The position numbers and the translations under genes are program-made. The notes beneath the pieces were generated by a model, which worked only from the letters and a program-made list of their open reading frames with translations, was not told where the DNA came from and did not search any database. DNA of 64,000 nucleotides from the NCBI RefSeq assembly GCF_905220415.1, contig NC_059541.1, positions 9,312,501-9,376,500 of the forward strand, in the 5' to 3' direction. This DNA is from Colias croceus. Lineage: Eukaryota; Arthropoda; Insecta; Lepidoptera; Pieridae. Of the stretch, positions 25,663 through 39,200 are shown in pieces. Each line of letters opens with the position of its first letter. Within the stretch, counting starts at the first letter, position 1.

Positions 25663-28600
25663 ATGTTATCAAGAAATACAATTTTAATTTTGTCTGACAC
25701 AAAAATTTTTGCAAGGTAACCAATTTTACAATATAATATAGAGTAGGTATCTTATTTTAAGAAGATTTTTTTTTAACATTAAGCACTCAAAAAATGTTTA
25801 AAATAATTCCTAACAGCTCTATTTAACACATAACTGGCACTGAAACGTGCTTGAACGCTATATTTCAAATAAAGAAAAATAATGATAATAATTCCAAATT
25901 CAAAGCTACGCATTACCCGCCTTAAATCTTCAGATGAAAGTATTATGAAAGTTTAATTTACATTTTTTAAATTATATTTTTTGATATTATACCAGAAATT
26001 CATTGCATATTTTACAGGATAGTTGTATGTAAAATTTCAACTAGCACTAAACATTTTCAACATTTGAAGTCATGGAAAAATATACCGGGACCATCATCCC
26101 TTCCTATTATAGGACAATTGCATCATTTCTTTCCCGGAGGTTAGTATGTTGATTTATATCTATTTAATTTGTTAATTCATAATATTTTTTTCATGTGTGA
26201 AAGAACACGTGAAGATTTAGAATAAATTGTTTATATATTTTACCAAGTCTGTATAAAAATAAATAATAAATTAATGACGTTATGAAAAAGTGTTTGTTTT
26301 TTCAATAGGCTCTCTACACAACTGCAATGGCTACGAGTTTCAGGATAAGCTATATACAAGTTACGGGCCTATTGTGAAGCTTAACCAAATATTCGCTGGA
26401 AAACCTGGGATATTCCTCTATGACCTTGACTCGATTGCACAGGTATCAATTAAATTATTAGAACTCTAATGTTTATCTTATTTTACTAAATATAATCATG
26501 TTTATCAATTATATTCCAAACATAGGTAAATATAGTACATTTCAATGGCGATTAGGACGGCTAGTATATTTTATCGATATTCAAATAATAGTACTACGTA
26601 TGGAGGAGACACCACGAACAAAGTCTGTGCGCCATTTTTTTTGCTCTAACTAAGTTTTAAAAATTATTATCTAGTTAGGTACTTACCGATGAAAGTTATT
26701 CCTTTGCACTTTTCCGTATTATTTGTGCAATATCGTAACACACACGAAGGCATATTTGATGCGTTTCACTTTAAAAAAAATAAAAAATGAGCGTGCAGTT
26801 ACGCCATATGGCGTATGTTGAGCGGAACATAAGTGATGTAGGCGGTGTCGTCTCCATATGTATATCTCAATGATTATAAAGTATTATTCGTAAGTAGTAA
26901 CTGACCCGATCATGGATATTGTTGCTAAGAAAAAAACTATACTGTTCTCTTGAATAATAATAATTTTTTTATTTAAAATATTTATCGTTGGTCAACCAGG
27001 CGAAACCAGGACAAGCTGGTGCCTGGTAGTATAATATGTATATCAAGCTTATGTTTAATCTTAAATTTGCTGTAGATAGATTATATATTCTGAATATCTT
27101 AAGCTGATTAAATACTCTTGCTTATGTAAATAATGACTTCATAAGAAATATTTTGCGATGAAAATGTTATCAAAACAAAGGTTGTCAGTTCTAATTAACA
27201 GCTCATCCATACTAATATTATAAATGCGAAAGTAACTCTGTCTGTCTGTCTGTCTGTTACTCAATCACGCCTAAACTACTGAACCAATTTGCATGAAATT
27301 TGGTATGGAGATATTTTGATACCCGAGAAAGGACATAGGCTACCTTTTATTGCGAAATATGTACCACGGGCGAAGCCGGGGCGGACCTCTAGTATTTAAT
27401 ATAGAAAATGATATTTAACTTGAGCCAAAAGTTCATAAAATAGTAATTGCTATGTTCTGGCATAACACGCCCATATTGCAAACTGCATTCTACCTTAGAG
27501 AGTAATTTCCCTCGAACTGCATACGTTATTGCGAGATAGCACTCAAATTACAACAAGAGTGGATTGCTTGTTAGTTTTTCATAGCGAACCTAAAATTCAT
27601 AACATTGGCTAGAACTTATATTAATATTTGTTCCCAATCTAAAATCACTCATCATCACCAGCCTATTTAATATGGTCCTAATGCTTGATAAGAGGTTACA
27701 AGCGTAGAGTGAACAGGTACCTTCTAGGGAAGCGCGTACCATCTTAGACCACATCTCAGCTTAACATCAGGCGAGATTGTGGTCAAGCGCTTCCCTATCG
27801 ACAATAAAAAGAAAAAGGCCATAATCCAGCACCCTGGCCATGTTCGGATTGGTAAATGTCACATCGCACATGTCGTCTAGATGTTGATCTTGTCTCACGA
27901 TGTTTTCCTTCACCGTTTCGAGTAGTGATGATGTTATCTACATGTACAGATAAATTTTAAAATCAATTAATTTATTGCATGCTCTCCTGTCATACCTCCG
28001 ACTTATAAATTTCATAGTCACCTTAAACACTATAATCAGTATAATATTGCCTTAAATGAGAGTGGTTATAGATTGGTGTGTCGCGAGGAACATAAATTTA
28101 TGAAATGGAATGGCGACACCAAGTGCGAATCATAGCACATTTCTCTTTGGCACGGTTAGGAACGTTTTAACGTCAACAGCGCGAAATTTACAGAGTACTA
28201 CCTACCTACCTAATTTACAGAGTAGGTAGAGGTACCATTTGCTTTTTGTACATTAACGAAAGTTTTCCTTGGAAGCCTAAAAATTTATTTGGTCCTATAA
28301 TTTTAGGACCTAACTTTCAGGACCGAAATAATAAAATATTTATTTGAGATAATAATAGTCGTTCTATAGTTCTACAATTATTGATTTGAAATGTAATTCT
28401 TTATTTAGATCCCGAGATAGACCTGCAATGTCGTAACTGAAATAATTCAGAATTCATCGATATTATTAAGCAGTGGTCGCTAATTTTGCTAATTCTTAGC
28501 TAATTTTGTTGCAGATCATCGTAGTTGGTATTTCAATATTTCTGATCTCAAGAAATTCAAACCACTTTATAATACTTAAGTATTGAGTTGGTATTGAGCT

Positions 28601-31600
28601 TCCTTCAATGGTTTTCACAACTTTCATCATTATTCAAACAAAACAAAACATTATTCGTTATTCTTCGTTCCATTTTCAATATTGTTCTTACCAAACAATA
28701 ATATCCATTCTAAATTATTTCTTTTGTAGGTTCTTAGAGGCGAAAATTGGCTGCCTGTTCGACCTGGATTTCAAATTCTGTATTATTACCGAAACTTTTA
28801 TAACCAACCAAAGGGAGGAGCTAAAGAACCAACAGGCTTGATTAGCGAGTGAGTTCTTTTTTCCTACTTACCTGAAATGATAACTGACAGATTTTTATTT
28901 ATATTACTGATTATCAGTATGTAGTTAAATTGATTTTCATTAAATTGATTAAATAAAAAATAGGTATTAAGTATAGTACTTCAAGAATTTTTAGAAAATA
29001 GAAATGCAGAAATACTTATATTTCAGATATTAATACAAAATCTGCATAAAAAGTAACTAATTCAGACAATACACAAATCATTGCAAGTAACATCGTACCA
29101 TTTAACACCTCTTCTGCTTATTAAAAGTATTATCCTGCCTTTTAATAAAACAGAGCTCTTTTCCCAACCTTTGAATAGGGTATCTCTAAATTTGTAAACG
29201 CGGCACGTAAAGGGACTGCCTTTAATTCCCATGTAAGACTAAAATTACAAGAGACCCTTTTTCGCGGAAAATGTAAACAAGAATAAGAAACGTGGAGAGG
29301 TTTTGAATAACGTAAATAATGGTTACATTCTTATAGCAAACATCGTGTTGAGTCACAAAGAACATCAATGGAAAATGCAAAAAAGGCCCGAAAATTTTAA
29401 CATCCCTAATGTAATGGTTTGCGGTTGTAAACATTATTAGTACTTTGTAATAGAACCAAGAAAGGAATACTTAAACTTACGATTATAGTAAATTTTGGCG
29501 ATTAAAGGATTACATTTAACACGAAAATAGTTCATTTTTTATTCATTTATCCATAGATACCTACATGTCTTTTTTCTAGTCATGGAGAGAAATGGAAGCA
29601 AACCCGCTCTATGGTGAATCCCATCGTAATGCAACCTAATATCGTCAAATTGTACAGTCAAGTCAGTGCCGAAGTTGCTGAAGATTTGATCAAAAGGTAG
29701 TAATTCCATTTCATTGAATATAAACTGAGTTTATTTGATCAAATCAATAAGACATCAAGAAACTAATTGATTGTTTTTAACTTTGAACAAATTTGAAATG
29801 GGTGTCTCTACATCATAATATATTATTAGTAGAACATAATGCTCTAAGACATAACCTATAAACACCCTAAACTTATAATATCCTCAAAATTATAACTATT
29901 ACAATTTACAAAATGTACTCCACTTATAATTATGCATTACATACATTATCATGTTTTATACAGGCTGCTATGATCAATTGAACTTATAGTTTATTCATAT
30001 GCTTCTACATTTAGCATACCTTGTATTTTGCGGACACTGTTTTTACAAAGTGTCCTTCAATAAACACAATAACTAATATTCTTTATTTCACATAATATAT
30101 ACTCAGGCTACGTAAACTCCGTGACGAAAACAACATGATAAAAGACAATTTCGACTACCAAATGAACCTCTGGGCCCTCGAGTCGGTCAGCGCGATCGCT
30201 CTTGGAGATAGACTTCACGCGTTAGACGATACTTTAGCAGACAACTCTCCTGCTAAACAATTGATTAATTATGTACATGAGTTCTTTTCTATTGCTGAGA
30301 ATTTAGATTATAAACCCAGCTTGTGGAGGTATATTTCGACCCCGTCGTTTAAGCGGGCTATGAAGGTCTTCAGCAGTATTGATGAGTAAGTATTTAGCTA
30401 ATGAATGTTTGTAGAAATGTAAGGTTATTTATTTATTTATTTATTTAACAGTTTTATGTACCATTACAAATTTTACAAACTATAATATTAAAAGAAAAGG
30501 AAACATTCACAGCACATTCAAGAATGTGCCTTGAAATGTCATGAAAGATTTCGAAACTTTTCTGATTGTATCACAATGTTACAGTCTCAAAGTCGAATGA
30601 CTATTTTCCGTCAAAAGCTTTCATAGAATACAATACTTTATCGACAGCACCTTTCAGGATAACACTAGGCTTTGTTAAAAAGGCCAGAGAGGAATTGAAA
30701 GGGAAAGGTGAAAAGGCCGAAGATCAAAAAAGTGTTCTTGAAAAACTACTGGAGATAGACGAACGGATTGCTCTCATAATGGCCAGCGATTTGCTGTTCA
30801 CTGGAGTCGATACGGTACTCGATATATCACTTTAATTGTGTTCATTTATTACAGTTTTGTACTTTTAAATTACACTACTTTAACTGTAAACAATTACAGA
30901 ACATAAGTGATATAATTGTATGTGATTAACAAGACAAGGGGAACAGCCAAAATCGACGCATATTATACTATTCGTTTACGTACCTAAAGTAATTAACTGC
31001 ACAAATAAAAAATTATGGGACACTATATTAAGTCACTTTACTTACAGATTTTAATCATCGAAAAACACTTATTTTATTGGTAGTAAAGTTAATCTATTAA
31101 TTCCTAAAAGTAATTCTATTTAACAAACAAATTAATAGGAGTAATGAATCAACAGGTCGGTAACACAATGAGCGCAACCTTGTACCTCCTCGCGAGTAAC
31201 CCGGAGAAACAAAACAAATTACGGGATGAAGTTCTCTCCGGGAATGAAAAGAAATATTTAAAAGCTTGTATAAAAGAGTCAATGAGAGCGATGCCTGTAA
31301 CGGGAGGGAATGCAAGACTCACTACTAAGGAATATAACATTTTGGGCTATAAAATACCTAAAGATGTAAGTATGTTTTATATCTTAAATTTTAAGAAGAT
31401 TAGCAATTTGGTTGCACTTTTTTCAGTAGGTACATTGACATTTTTATTTCATATTTTTTTAGAATATAAATAATATCGTAAATTAAATGTTCACTTACAT
31501 TAACTTCAACTTACGGAACATTGGAATGGTATCAAAATCAGTAAATGAAAAAACAATCCAATTATCGCATAAAGTCGCTCTAATTATACAAGTCTTCTAG

Positions 31601-33312
31601 ACGAAGCTTAGTATTAATACATTTCAGTCTGACAGGATAATTAAGATCGTCGACGTGACTATAACAAGAAAATATCAAAGCAACATGTTCTAAACTAATT
31701 TACATCATCCCACTATTGAGACTTCATTTCATGTTAAAGGAGTTGGCTTTTTTCTAAAAATACCAACTTCATTACGCTCAAGAGCTAAGCTGATAAAATA
31801 AAGCGCTTTGTGAAATCTAAACTACATTGAATCGTCTTTAAACAATTAAACCCAAGAATCAATTTAGTGCGGACTTCTGAGAGGCTTCGACTAAAGTGTA
31901 CTCAACACTTAGTGGATGAACCCTATAGATTCAAATTGTACTTTGAGTGAACACTATATAACTTTTCTAAGTCCATTTCACTTAAACTTGAATATTCGTT
32001 TCACCTTTACTGACGAGACTTCTTTGTAAGATTTTTTCTTATCAACAAGTTATTTTCTTTTCAACTTTATAAAGGACCTGTCAATTTTAAAATCATTTTA
32101 TCGCACAAAGAGAGCTATGAAAATTTAAAGGTAATATATTTTCACTTCGAAAGTTTTTAAAATTGTATTATAAACTTCACGTCTACTTCATTATGCAAAT
32201 ATATTAAGTTCTTTCTTCGCTGCGTTTTAACAGAAATATAAAAATATTTTGTTAATAAAAATAATATAAAATTTTGATAGTTACAGTAGTGACTAGCTAG
32301 TGAATTTTAAACTAAAATTTTCATTATCAAATGAAAATTATGCAGTTCTCATTGTTTTAACAATTTTCCTTTCCCATTTTGCCTATAAAACTGAAATCAT
32401 ATTTGGATGTACCTAATTGGCAAAATACATTTATATAAGTATGATATGGTTTTTGGCATATCTATTATTATCATTGTATGTTTTTATATGCATGACCACA
32501 TGAGTAGTAGATACCTATGTAATATGTATATTTCATTGAGAACCGAAACAATATTATTAAATCAATTTTATTGCCTTTTACAGATGTTTCTAGTATTTCC
32601 TCATCAATACCTTGCTAAAATGGAAGAGCAGTATCCTCGAGCAAATGAATTTATTCCGGAGAGATGGATCGTGGATAAAGACGATCCCTTGTATCATGGA
32701 AACGCGCATCCTTTTGCGTACAGCCCTTTCGGGTTTGGAGCTCGAATTTGTATTGGTAAGAGTACAATGAAATGAAATGAACGAATGAAATTTGTTTATT
32801 ATGGAAACATAAAAAAGATACAATGAACATTAAATAAGTAGGTAGTTACTTAAGTATACACCAAGTGTTAAGTGTAAATATGGTATTATACAAAAATTGC
32901 TCAGAAAACAATATTAATTTAAATTTATACCCTCATAAATAACTAGCTGATCTGTCGAAATTCGTTTACCTCAATTTTCTCACCTAATTTTTTCAGTTTA
33001 ATTTATTTATCTGGTATTTATTAGACCCAACATATTTTATATCTGTTGATAAAGAACATGAATTTCGTCTATCCTTTCTTGGATCATGCATATTGTTTCC
33101 AATCTGTCTTGTTTTCAAACGTATACTACAGACAAACTTACTCATCTATTTACATAGGTCGTCGAATCGCCGATCTGGAGCTAGAGACCCTGATATCCAA
33201 GATGGTGGAAAACTTCCAAATCAGTTGGGTCGGCCCACCGCCCACCATGTACCAGAGCTCTCTCAACTACTTCAAGGGTCCATTTAATTTTGTCTTCAAG
33301 GACTTGAAATAA
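25663..33312 (+). CDS. Mitochondrial-clan cytochrome P450, copy 4 (CYP333B-like)
   Basis: Ten exons: 25663-25715, 26018-26139, 26309-26442, 28730-28848, 29580-29696, 30107-30385, 30658-30814, 31156-31365, 32584-32755, 33158-33312. They join in one frame of 505 residues. Exon 1 (M-L-S-R-N-T-I-L-I-L) is short, starts at ATG and ends at GCAAG/GTAACC in the shared phase. Motifs: SWKNIPGPSSLPIIGQ, HGEKWKQTRSMVNP, I-helix TGVDT (323-327), ESMR (368-371), FIPERWIVDK, FGFGARICIG with Cys453, RRIADLELE. The I-helix Ala/Gly that precedes Gly is Thr here, and the heme loop has Ile where the others have Ser. For exon 7, an earlier AG at 30584 would run into an in-frame stop, so the acceptor at 30657 is preferred and gives the same 157-base exon as copy 1. 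AATAAA lies at 33364. Intron 3 (2.3 kb) is full of repeats. Confidence 0.92.
27200..27396 (-). repeat. SINE-like repeat in intron 3 of P450 copy 4
   Basis: Reads on the - strand from a GC-rich head (rc of GGGCGAAGCCGGGGCGGACC) to a tail ending in the rc of ACTAATATTATAAATGCGAA, with a (CTGT)n microsatellite inside. Same broad family as the copies at 17.9 and 42.2 kb. Confidence 0.65.
27645..27945. repeat. Non-LTR retrotransposon-type fragment in intron 3 of P450 copy 4
   Basis: A GC-richer block, with GCGCGTACCATCTTAGACCA, CATCAGGCGAGATTGTGGTC and GATGTTTTCCTTCACCGTTT, of a type very common in moth and butterfly genomes. It contains no usable reading frame. Probably the 3' part of a LINE. 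The family was not established. Confidence 0.5.
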
Positions 33313-35080
33313 TGAACAATTATTGATTTAGTAAAGACATTTATTAATTTTATTGATTCAATGAATAAATATTCGAAAGTGGCGAAATATGTTGTTTCAT
33401 TTTATAATTTATTGAAATATATACTTACCCAGATATCCAAAAAGACGAAGGAGACTCCCTGCGGAATAACTTTAATTATGTAATTTTTAAAAATGGATCG
33501 TCGATGTGTACAACCTGAAAACAACATTAAAGATTTAAATGGCATCAAAATTTTCTTAAAACTCATATTGTAATTTTTCCTATTTACACATACATACAAA
33601 TAAAAAAAAATCATAAAACACGGAACCGCACAGTAATCCTCTTTTAAGGGCCAGCGCTCTGAGGCATGTGATCTGTCGATATCCTTCGGGGATTGCTGTC
33701 ACAACGTCATATTATCGATAATAATAATGAAAAAATATGGAAATACGTTTTTATCATTATTGGTTATTCTAATCCTCTTTATTATTCAGTTCGTTGTTTT
33801 AATGCTTGATTTTTCATTTTTAGTAGCAATTATATATATGAATGCTCATTTTACATATTAAACTAACATCAAGCTTCTAAAACAATCGAGCATTTATTAC
33901 TTTTGTAAAGGTGTTCACTATTCGTATCCGTTTATATATGTAATCCTATATATTTGCATACCACACCTTCAGAAGCCAATATATCCAAGCAAACATACGG
34001 ATTAATAATGTTAGCTTACGTAATTAGAATTAGCATACTGCCACCGACCCTTATCAAAATAAACAGTATCCACTTCTCAAACTATATTTCCTCTAGATTT
34101 GTAGACGAAGTTCGTGAAAATCTAAGTCTCTACGTCAATAGTTTTTCTACGTTAAATAAACGCAATCTGCAATGTAAATACTAAATAACATTATAGAACA
34201 GCTAGCTTTGTGCATCTGAAAATCTGCATCAAGATTACCAGAGGTATTTATTTATACAATCTAATCGCTCAGCTAAACCCACCGGATCCCTTTGAGAAAA
34301 CCACATTGTTATTTAAATTATCACCCGTATTGGATAAACAGAAATTGCGAGATTTCCATTTAAGCGATTTAATTGCTTCTACTCGCTAATGGTGAAGGAA
34401 ATTATAGCTAAATCATTAAGGGTTTATAGATAGGGATTTAAAGTATGGTTTTCTTACTTCTAAGTATCATAGCTTTAAAACTTAATTAATTAGAACGAAG
34501 ATATCTCAGTTTATGGGATGTCGACCAACAAGTTATGTGTAGGCTTGGAATAATCTGTAAAACCACGTAAAACTTAAAGAATCACACCCACATGCAAAAA
34601 TATAAAACATTCCTCTGAACATTGGATTGCATGTATTGAATTTCCACGAAGTATTTTTTTTGCGTTAAATTAAAAAATACAGACAACATTGTTATGTGCT
34701 ATACCTACTTGTAAAAGTTTTTTATCACCGACATTGAAACATTGGTCCGAACACAAAAACAAACACACAAAAAAGGACTGTAATAAAGTTCACAATTCAC
34801 TATTCACTTAATAAAGGCTATTCAAATAAGACGTCAGATGACCCCATTGAGAAGTAGGCAAGACGGTTTGGATTGCAAGCGGGAATCCGTTCGAGTTGGA
34901 ACGGAGCAAATAGTTCGAATAGAACTAAGACAAACAATGTGAACTGATTCCCCGCCTACCTGATTTTATGTTTTAATAGTTAACTTGGATAGTGATAAGT
35001 GATAAATTCATAAGTGTAAAAATAACTGGAACTCTAGGTATTTTAAATAGACTTTTACCTAAACAATTGTAAGGCCTAGT
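33313..35080. other. Intergenic DNA downstream of the P450 array
   Basis: Contains the 3' UTR of copy 4, then AT-rich DNA with no recognisable protein-coding exon on either strand. The small open frames are not conserved-looking. Confidence 0.55.
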
Positions 35081-36247
35081 TTAACACGTTCACTGCGGCA
35101 CAGAAATATCTGTACTTTCCATTACTGCGTTACGGGACGTTTTAAACCTTGTCCTATACCAGAGATTGTGGCGGCACGAGGCATATTAAACCCCACCGCC
35201 CGTAGGAGACCAAAATCGTTTTTTTGGCGCCAAATAAGACAAAGTGTGCGGCTTTTGTCGTGATTATTATTAACAATGAGTTCATTAACCTAAATCTACC
35301 GTCGCCCGTGATTAGATTAGTTAGTTTAGATTCTAGGGGTAAAATAAAATGTGGGGTCTGATGTACCCCATACCGCACTGAACAATAGCAGTTTTTCATA
35401 TAATTTAGTGATGGGAAAAGAAATATCGATTTTATTTAATTGTATTTATTTATCAAACTTATGAATGTTTTTCATTAAAACAGGCCAAACAATAATATTG
35501 TTTGCAACCAGTGCATTATGTGAGAATTTTCTTTACCTTTTTCGGCCTCACGACTTGTTAAAAAGGTGCGGAGTTTTTCGTAACATCCTACACATCTACT
35601 CTTCTTTGATCCCTTTAAGAGATGATGTGCCTTGTTTGTTGGCTTGTTGACTTGGGCAAGAGTTAAATTTTGATGAGCCATACCCCGATTGCCGGGTGTT
35701 TTGGATTTGCCGCTAGTTGATTCAATGAACAAACACACTAATAGTAATCATGATTATCAACCTATTTGAAGAAAGTTACTCAACATGTCACATTCACGTT
35801 TCTATTAACGATATTTATTATGACGAGTAGTTAGGATGTTTGAAAATTACCTGTATCCACATTCAAGTACTTCTTTGTAAAAGCTTCAATAAGTTGTTCC
35901 ACAAATAGTCTCGAATGCGTTGCACAACACTAACCGCGTGAAGCTACCTTAGGGTGCGGTACGAGGTGCGTGGTGGTACGAGGTGTTCGCAACCTCGTTC
36001 CGCACTGTGTTAGAATTTTTATTTGTTCAGTGCGGTACGAGGTCTAAGAAACCCGGTATTAAGGTCGGTATACCATTGAACTAGGAATCAATAGCACATC
36101 TCAGATATATAGATATCACTTTCCTACACTGAACCAGATGGAAGTTATGCCTCCCGCACGACAGAGAAGTTTAAGTTTTTTCCTACCGCTATAACGACGA
36201 GACACGGACAGGGTGTTTCAAGCCCTGTTTCGCAGCTAACGTGTTAA
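35081..36247 (-). mobile_element. Non-autonomous piggyBac-type transposon
   Basis: Bounded by TTAA on both sides (35081-35084 and 36244-36247). The termini are inverted repeats: TTAACACGTTCACTGCGGCA on the left against TTAACACGTTAGCTGCGAAA read inward from the right, 19 of 23 positions alike when extended. Subterminal repeats built on GTGCGGTACGAGGT occur near 35.95, 35.97 and 36.03 kb and inverted at about 35.37 kb. TTAA target sites and CACGTT-type ends fit the piggyBac superfamily. A C-terminal transposase remnant lies inside on the - strand. At about 1.17 kb it is too short to be autonomous. Confidence 0.8.
35475..35738 (-). pseudogene. piggyBac transposase C-terminal cysteine-rich remnant
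   Basis: On the - strand a frame carries HHLLKGSKKSRCVGCYEKLR. After a frame change, the sequence reads on to CTGCKQYYCLACFN with a stop just before it. Paired CxxC groups near the C-terminus match the cross-braced zinc-binding domain that ends piggyBac transposases. The frame break and stop make it a pseudogene. The catalytic part (the DDD region) was not found inside the element, so it is internally deleted. The position, with its C-terminus toward the 35081 end, fits a - strand transposase. Confidence 0.65.
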
Positions 36248-39200
36248 CAGTAAATTTTTCTTCCTTTACCGAATATTAGGTATATAATCGAACTATCAAC
36301 TCCAAAGAAAACTGTATGTTTTTTATATATTTAAAAGATGAAACTTTAAATGATCGTATTCAAATTTGTTAAAGTTTTTTTTGGTTTCAATAACAATATA
36401 AAAAACGACAACATAACTTATATCTCCCTCGGGAAAGGACTTCCATTTCTCTCTGCCAGTCACTTTCCCAAAATTTATAGGTATCGATATGTATCTGTTC
36501 CAATTCTAGTTTTTCACAATATCGCGGTATATTTGTGAGCTTTTGAATAAGTACCAGCTGCATATAAAAAAAAATTATGATTTTTTTTTATACTTAAATA
36601 AAAGAAAAATATTATGTAATAACAATGACAATTATACTAGTAGACGCGGCATACGCCAACATCATTGCACTAAAAAACAGCGTAATTAATACATACCTAC
36701 TTACTAACGCATTATCACCAATACAGTTGTTCTCTCTTTCACTCTCACGCACGAGACATAATACATGTCTCACTCATGTACTTCGTAATAACAACTGCCG
36801 ATTAAAATATAAAATGAACGTCGCCACGACGCTGAATGGTGCGTGACTAAGTGAAACTCGGGCACTTACCTGAGTTTTTTCTTGCCAAAATAGAGAGCGG
36901 GTAACGTATCTAGCCCTTTTATATATTATCATAGTGTAATAATTGTTAATCGGTGGAAAATTAGAAAAAAAAATCATTCAAGATTAACATTCAGAACGAA
37001 TCTGAATATAACTGTTTAAATTAGCTGTTTGCGAATAGAAAGGTGATAAATATAACAATATAACATGTAGAAATAAAATTAAATTCTCCGATGCAGGTGT
37101 CTGCATCTGCACTCTGCAGCATACTCTTATGAACAGAATAAACTCCAACATTCCGTAATGAAATTTACAACACTTTTGAAAACTTATAATATACATTCAA
37201 TAAAGTTGTTGAAGTAGAATTTATGACTAAGCGAAGTGAAGAAATGAAGACCGCAATTTAGCTCAGACGCTCCGAGTTAAGAACAGCTATAATAAAACTT
37301 TAAACACGTATGAAGTTTCCCATTTATTGCTTACGTGCGTAGCTTGTTTACGAGGCAAGATGGTCTTCAACATATAAACATAAGGTTTAGAAGCCTGTAG
37401 TTATATGCTAAGTTGTGTTATCACGCCATAGAGGGCAAACGTTATGGCTGATACGGTCGGAAGTTCCGAGAAATCTTTGTTTATTATTTTACTTTATCGT
37501 TACTTACGTTTTACGGCCTCGGATAGAATATGCCTCTATATACAGCTTATAGGGAGGTTGGATTTACGTAATAGTTTGTAAGAAAACGGAAAGCTTTTTT
37601 ACACGTAGCGATAAATATTTTGCGTGCGCTATGTTACATGCCCTACGTAGAAGTACCTTAGAACGTTTAAAAAATGGTATGAAGACAGCATACAAAAAAA
37701 AAATTAGAAGACGCGAAATAAAAGAAAAGAGAATTGTAATAAAGCTCTTTTAAATTTACATACTTATGTAAATTCCAAAATTTACTTATACATACTTGGT
37801 GTCCCACCGTCGATATACTAAGCTCATAGGAGGTTATAGTTTTGCATAAGCTGAGTACGTAAAAAATACTTATAAAATTCCATACGCATTTTTTTTTCAA
37901 AAGGATGAATTCTTAAAACTCTGTGTACACTTCTAACAAGCATTCCACCCAATTTTGCCACCCGCACGTGTGCTATCGTGTAAGATATGTTTTCATAGAC
38001 AGAATGCTCACATTAGCGAAGTGGTATACGCCGGCTGCGCGAAGCTAGAGATGAAAAAATGGATTTTAAGGAAAAATTTAGCAAACATTTTTTGACGTAA
38101 TTTTGTTTTTTATGTGATCAGTGTATGCAAAACTAAAAGTTCCTTTGCGCTTAGTATACCAATAGTAATACCCTGTATATTTGTACTAAAACTTTAGTAT
38201 CTACATTTATAGTAGTAGTATTGATACTTGGTTTACAATAAGGTAAGTAAAGTAAGACATTTCGTCAAATAAGATGCAGGTTAAAGTACTACGGAACATC
38301 AAATCTCGTCACTCAGCCTCTCAATAGTAAAGTGAGTGCACGTAACGCTTGTTCATTTAAAGCATCCTTTCTTCGAGACCTCGTAAATCATGGACGTGTT
38401 ACCTTGCCTTATTTCTTTACTTGAAAACCAAGACACAAAGGTTCTTTTATGTAGTACGCACGTAACCATCTCTAGAAGGAATAACGGGTGGTTTACGTAC
38501 ATTTAATTTAAAATCATTTAAGTATATAAAGAGTATAAATGAGATAAGCTACATTAGTAATTTACCCGATAATATGTAAACTAAAAATATAGTAAATATT
38601 GTCACGCTACAACATACGGCGACATAATTCTCACCTGTGTGATATGTCGATAAAAGGTGTCGTTTAGTGAGATTTTCATTAGTTATTGGATCTAGTTTCA
38701 CGATCTCGGTTAGCATTGTTGCAAAGAATGCCAAAATCTTTCCCAAAATAATATAATAACACTTTTTCTATTTTACACGTTTAACTCATATTATTGTTTT
38801 TATAAGATCGATGTATTCGGTCACACTCGCTATTGCTCATGAAAACTGTAGGTAGGCAAAATCAATACTGCATCTTATGAATCCGCTCTCGCCTTCACTC
38901 ATCCATTATTAAGTCTTGGTTTATTAAATCGTCTGAAATTTTGCCTCAGAGAAAATTCAGCCCGCTTATTAAAAATGAAGCGACGGGTGTGTAAACATTA
39001 TAAACTTAGAAATACAAATTTATAAATAGAATTTCAACCTTTTGAATATCTTTTAACAAATTATAAATGTGCATAAAATAACATACAAACGCATTCGAAT
39101 ATTCCCAATAGGAAACATAGATGTACCTATATTTATAAGGATCACAAATATTCTAAGAAAACTCCACTCATATAACTTTCTAAGTTCTCAATTAAATTGT

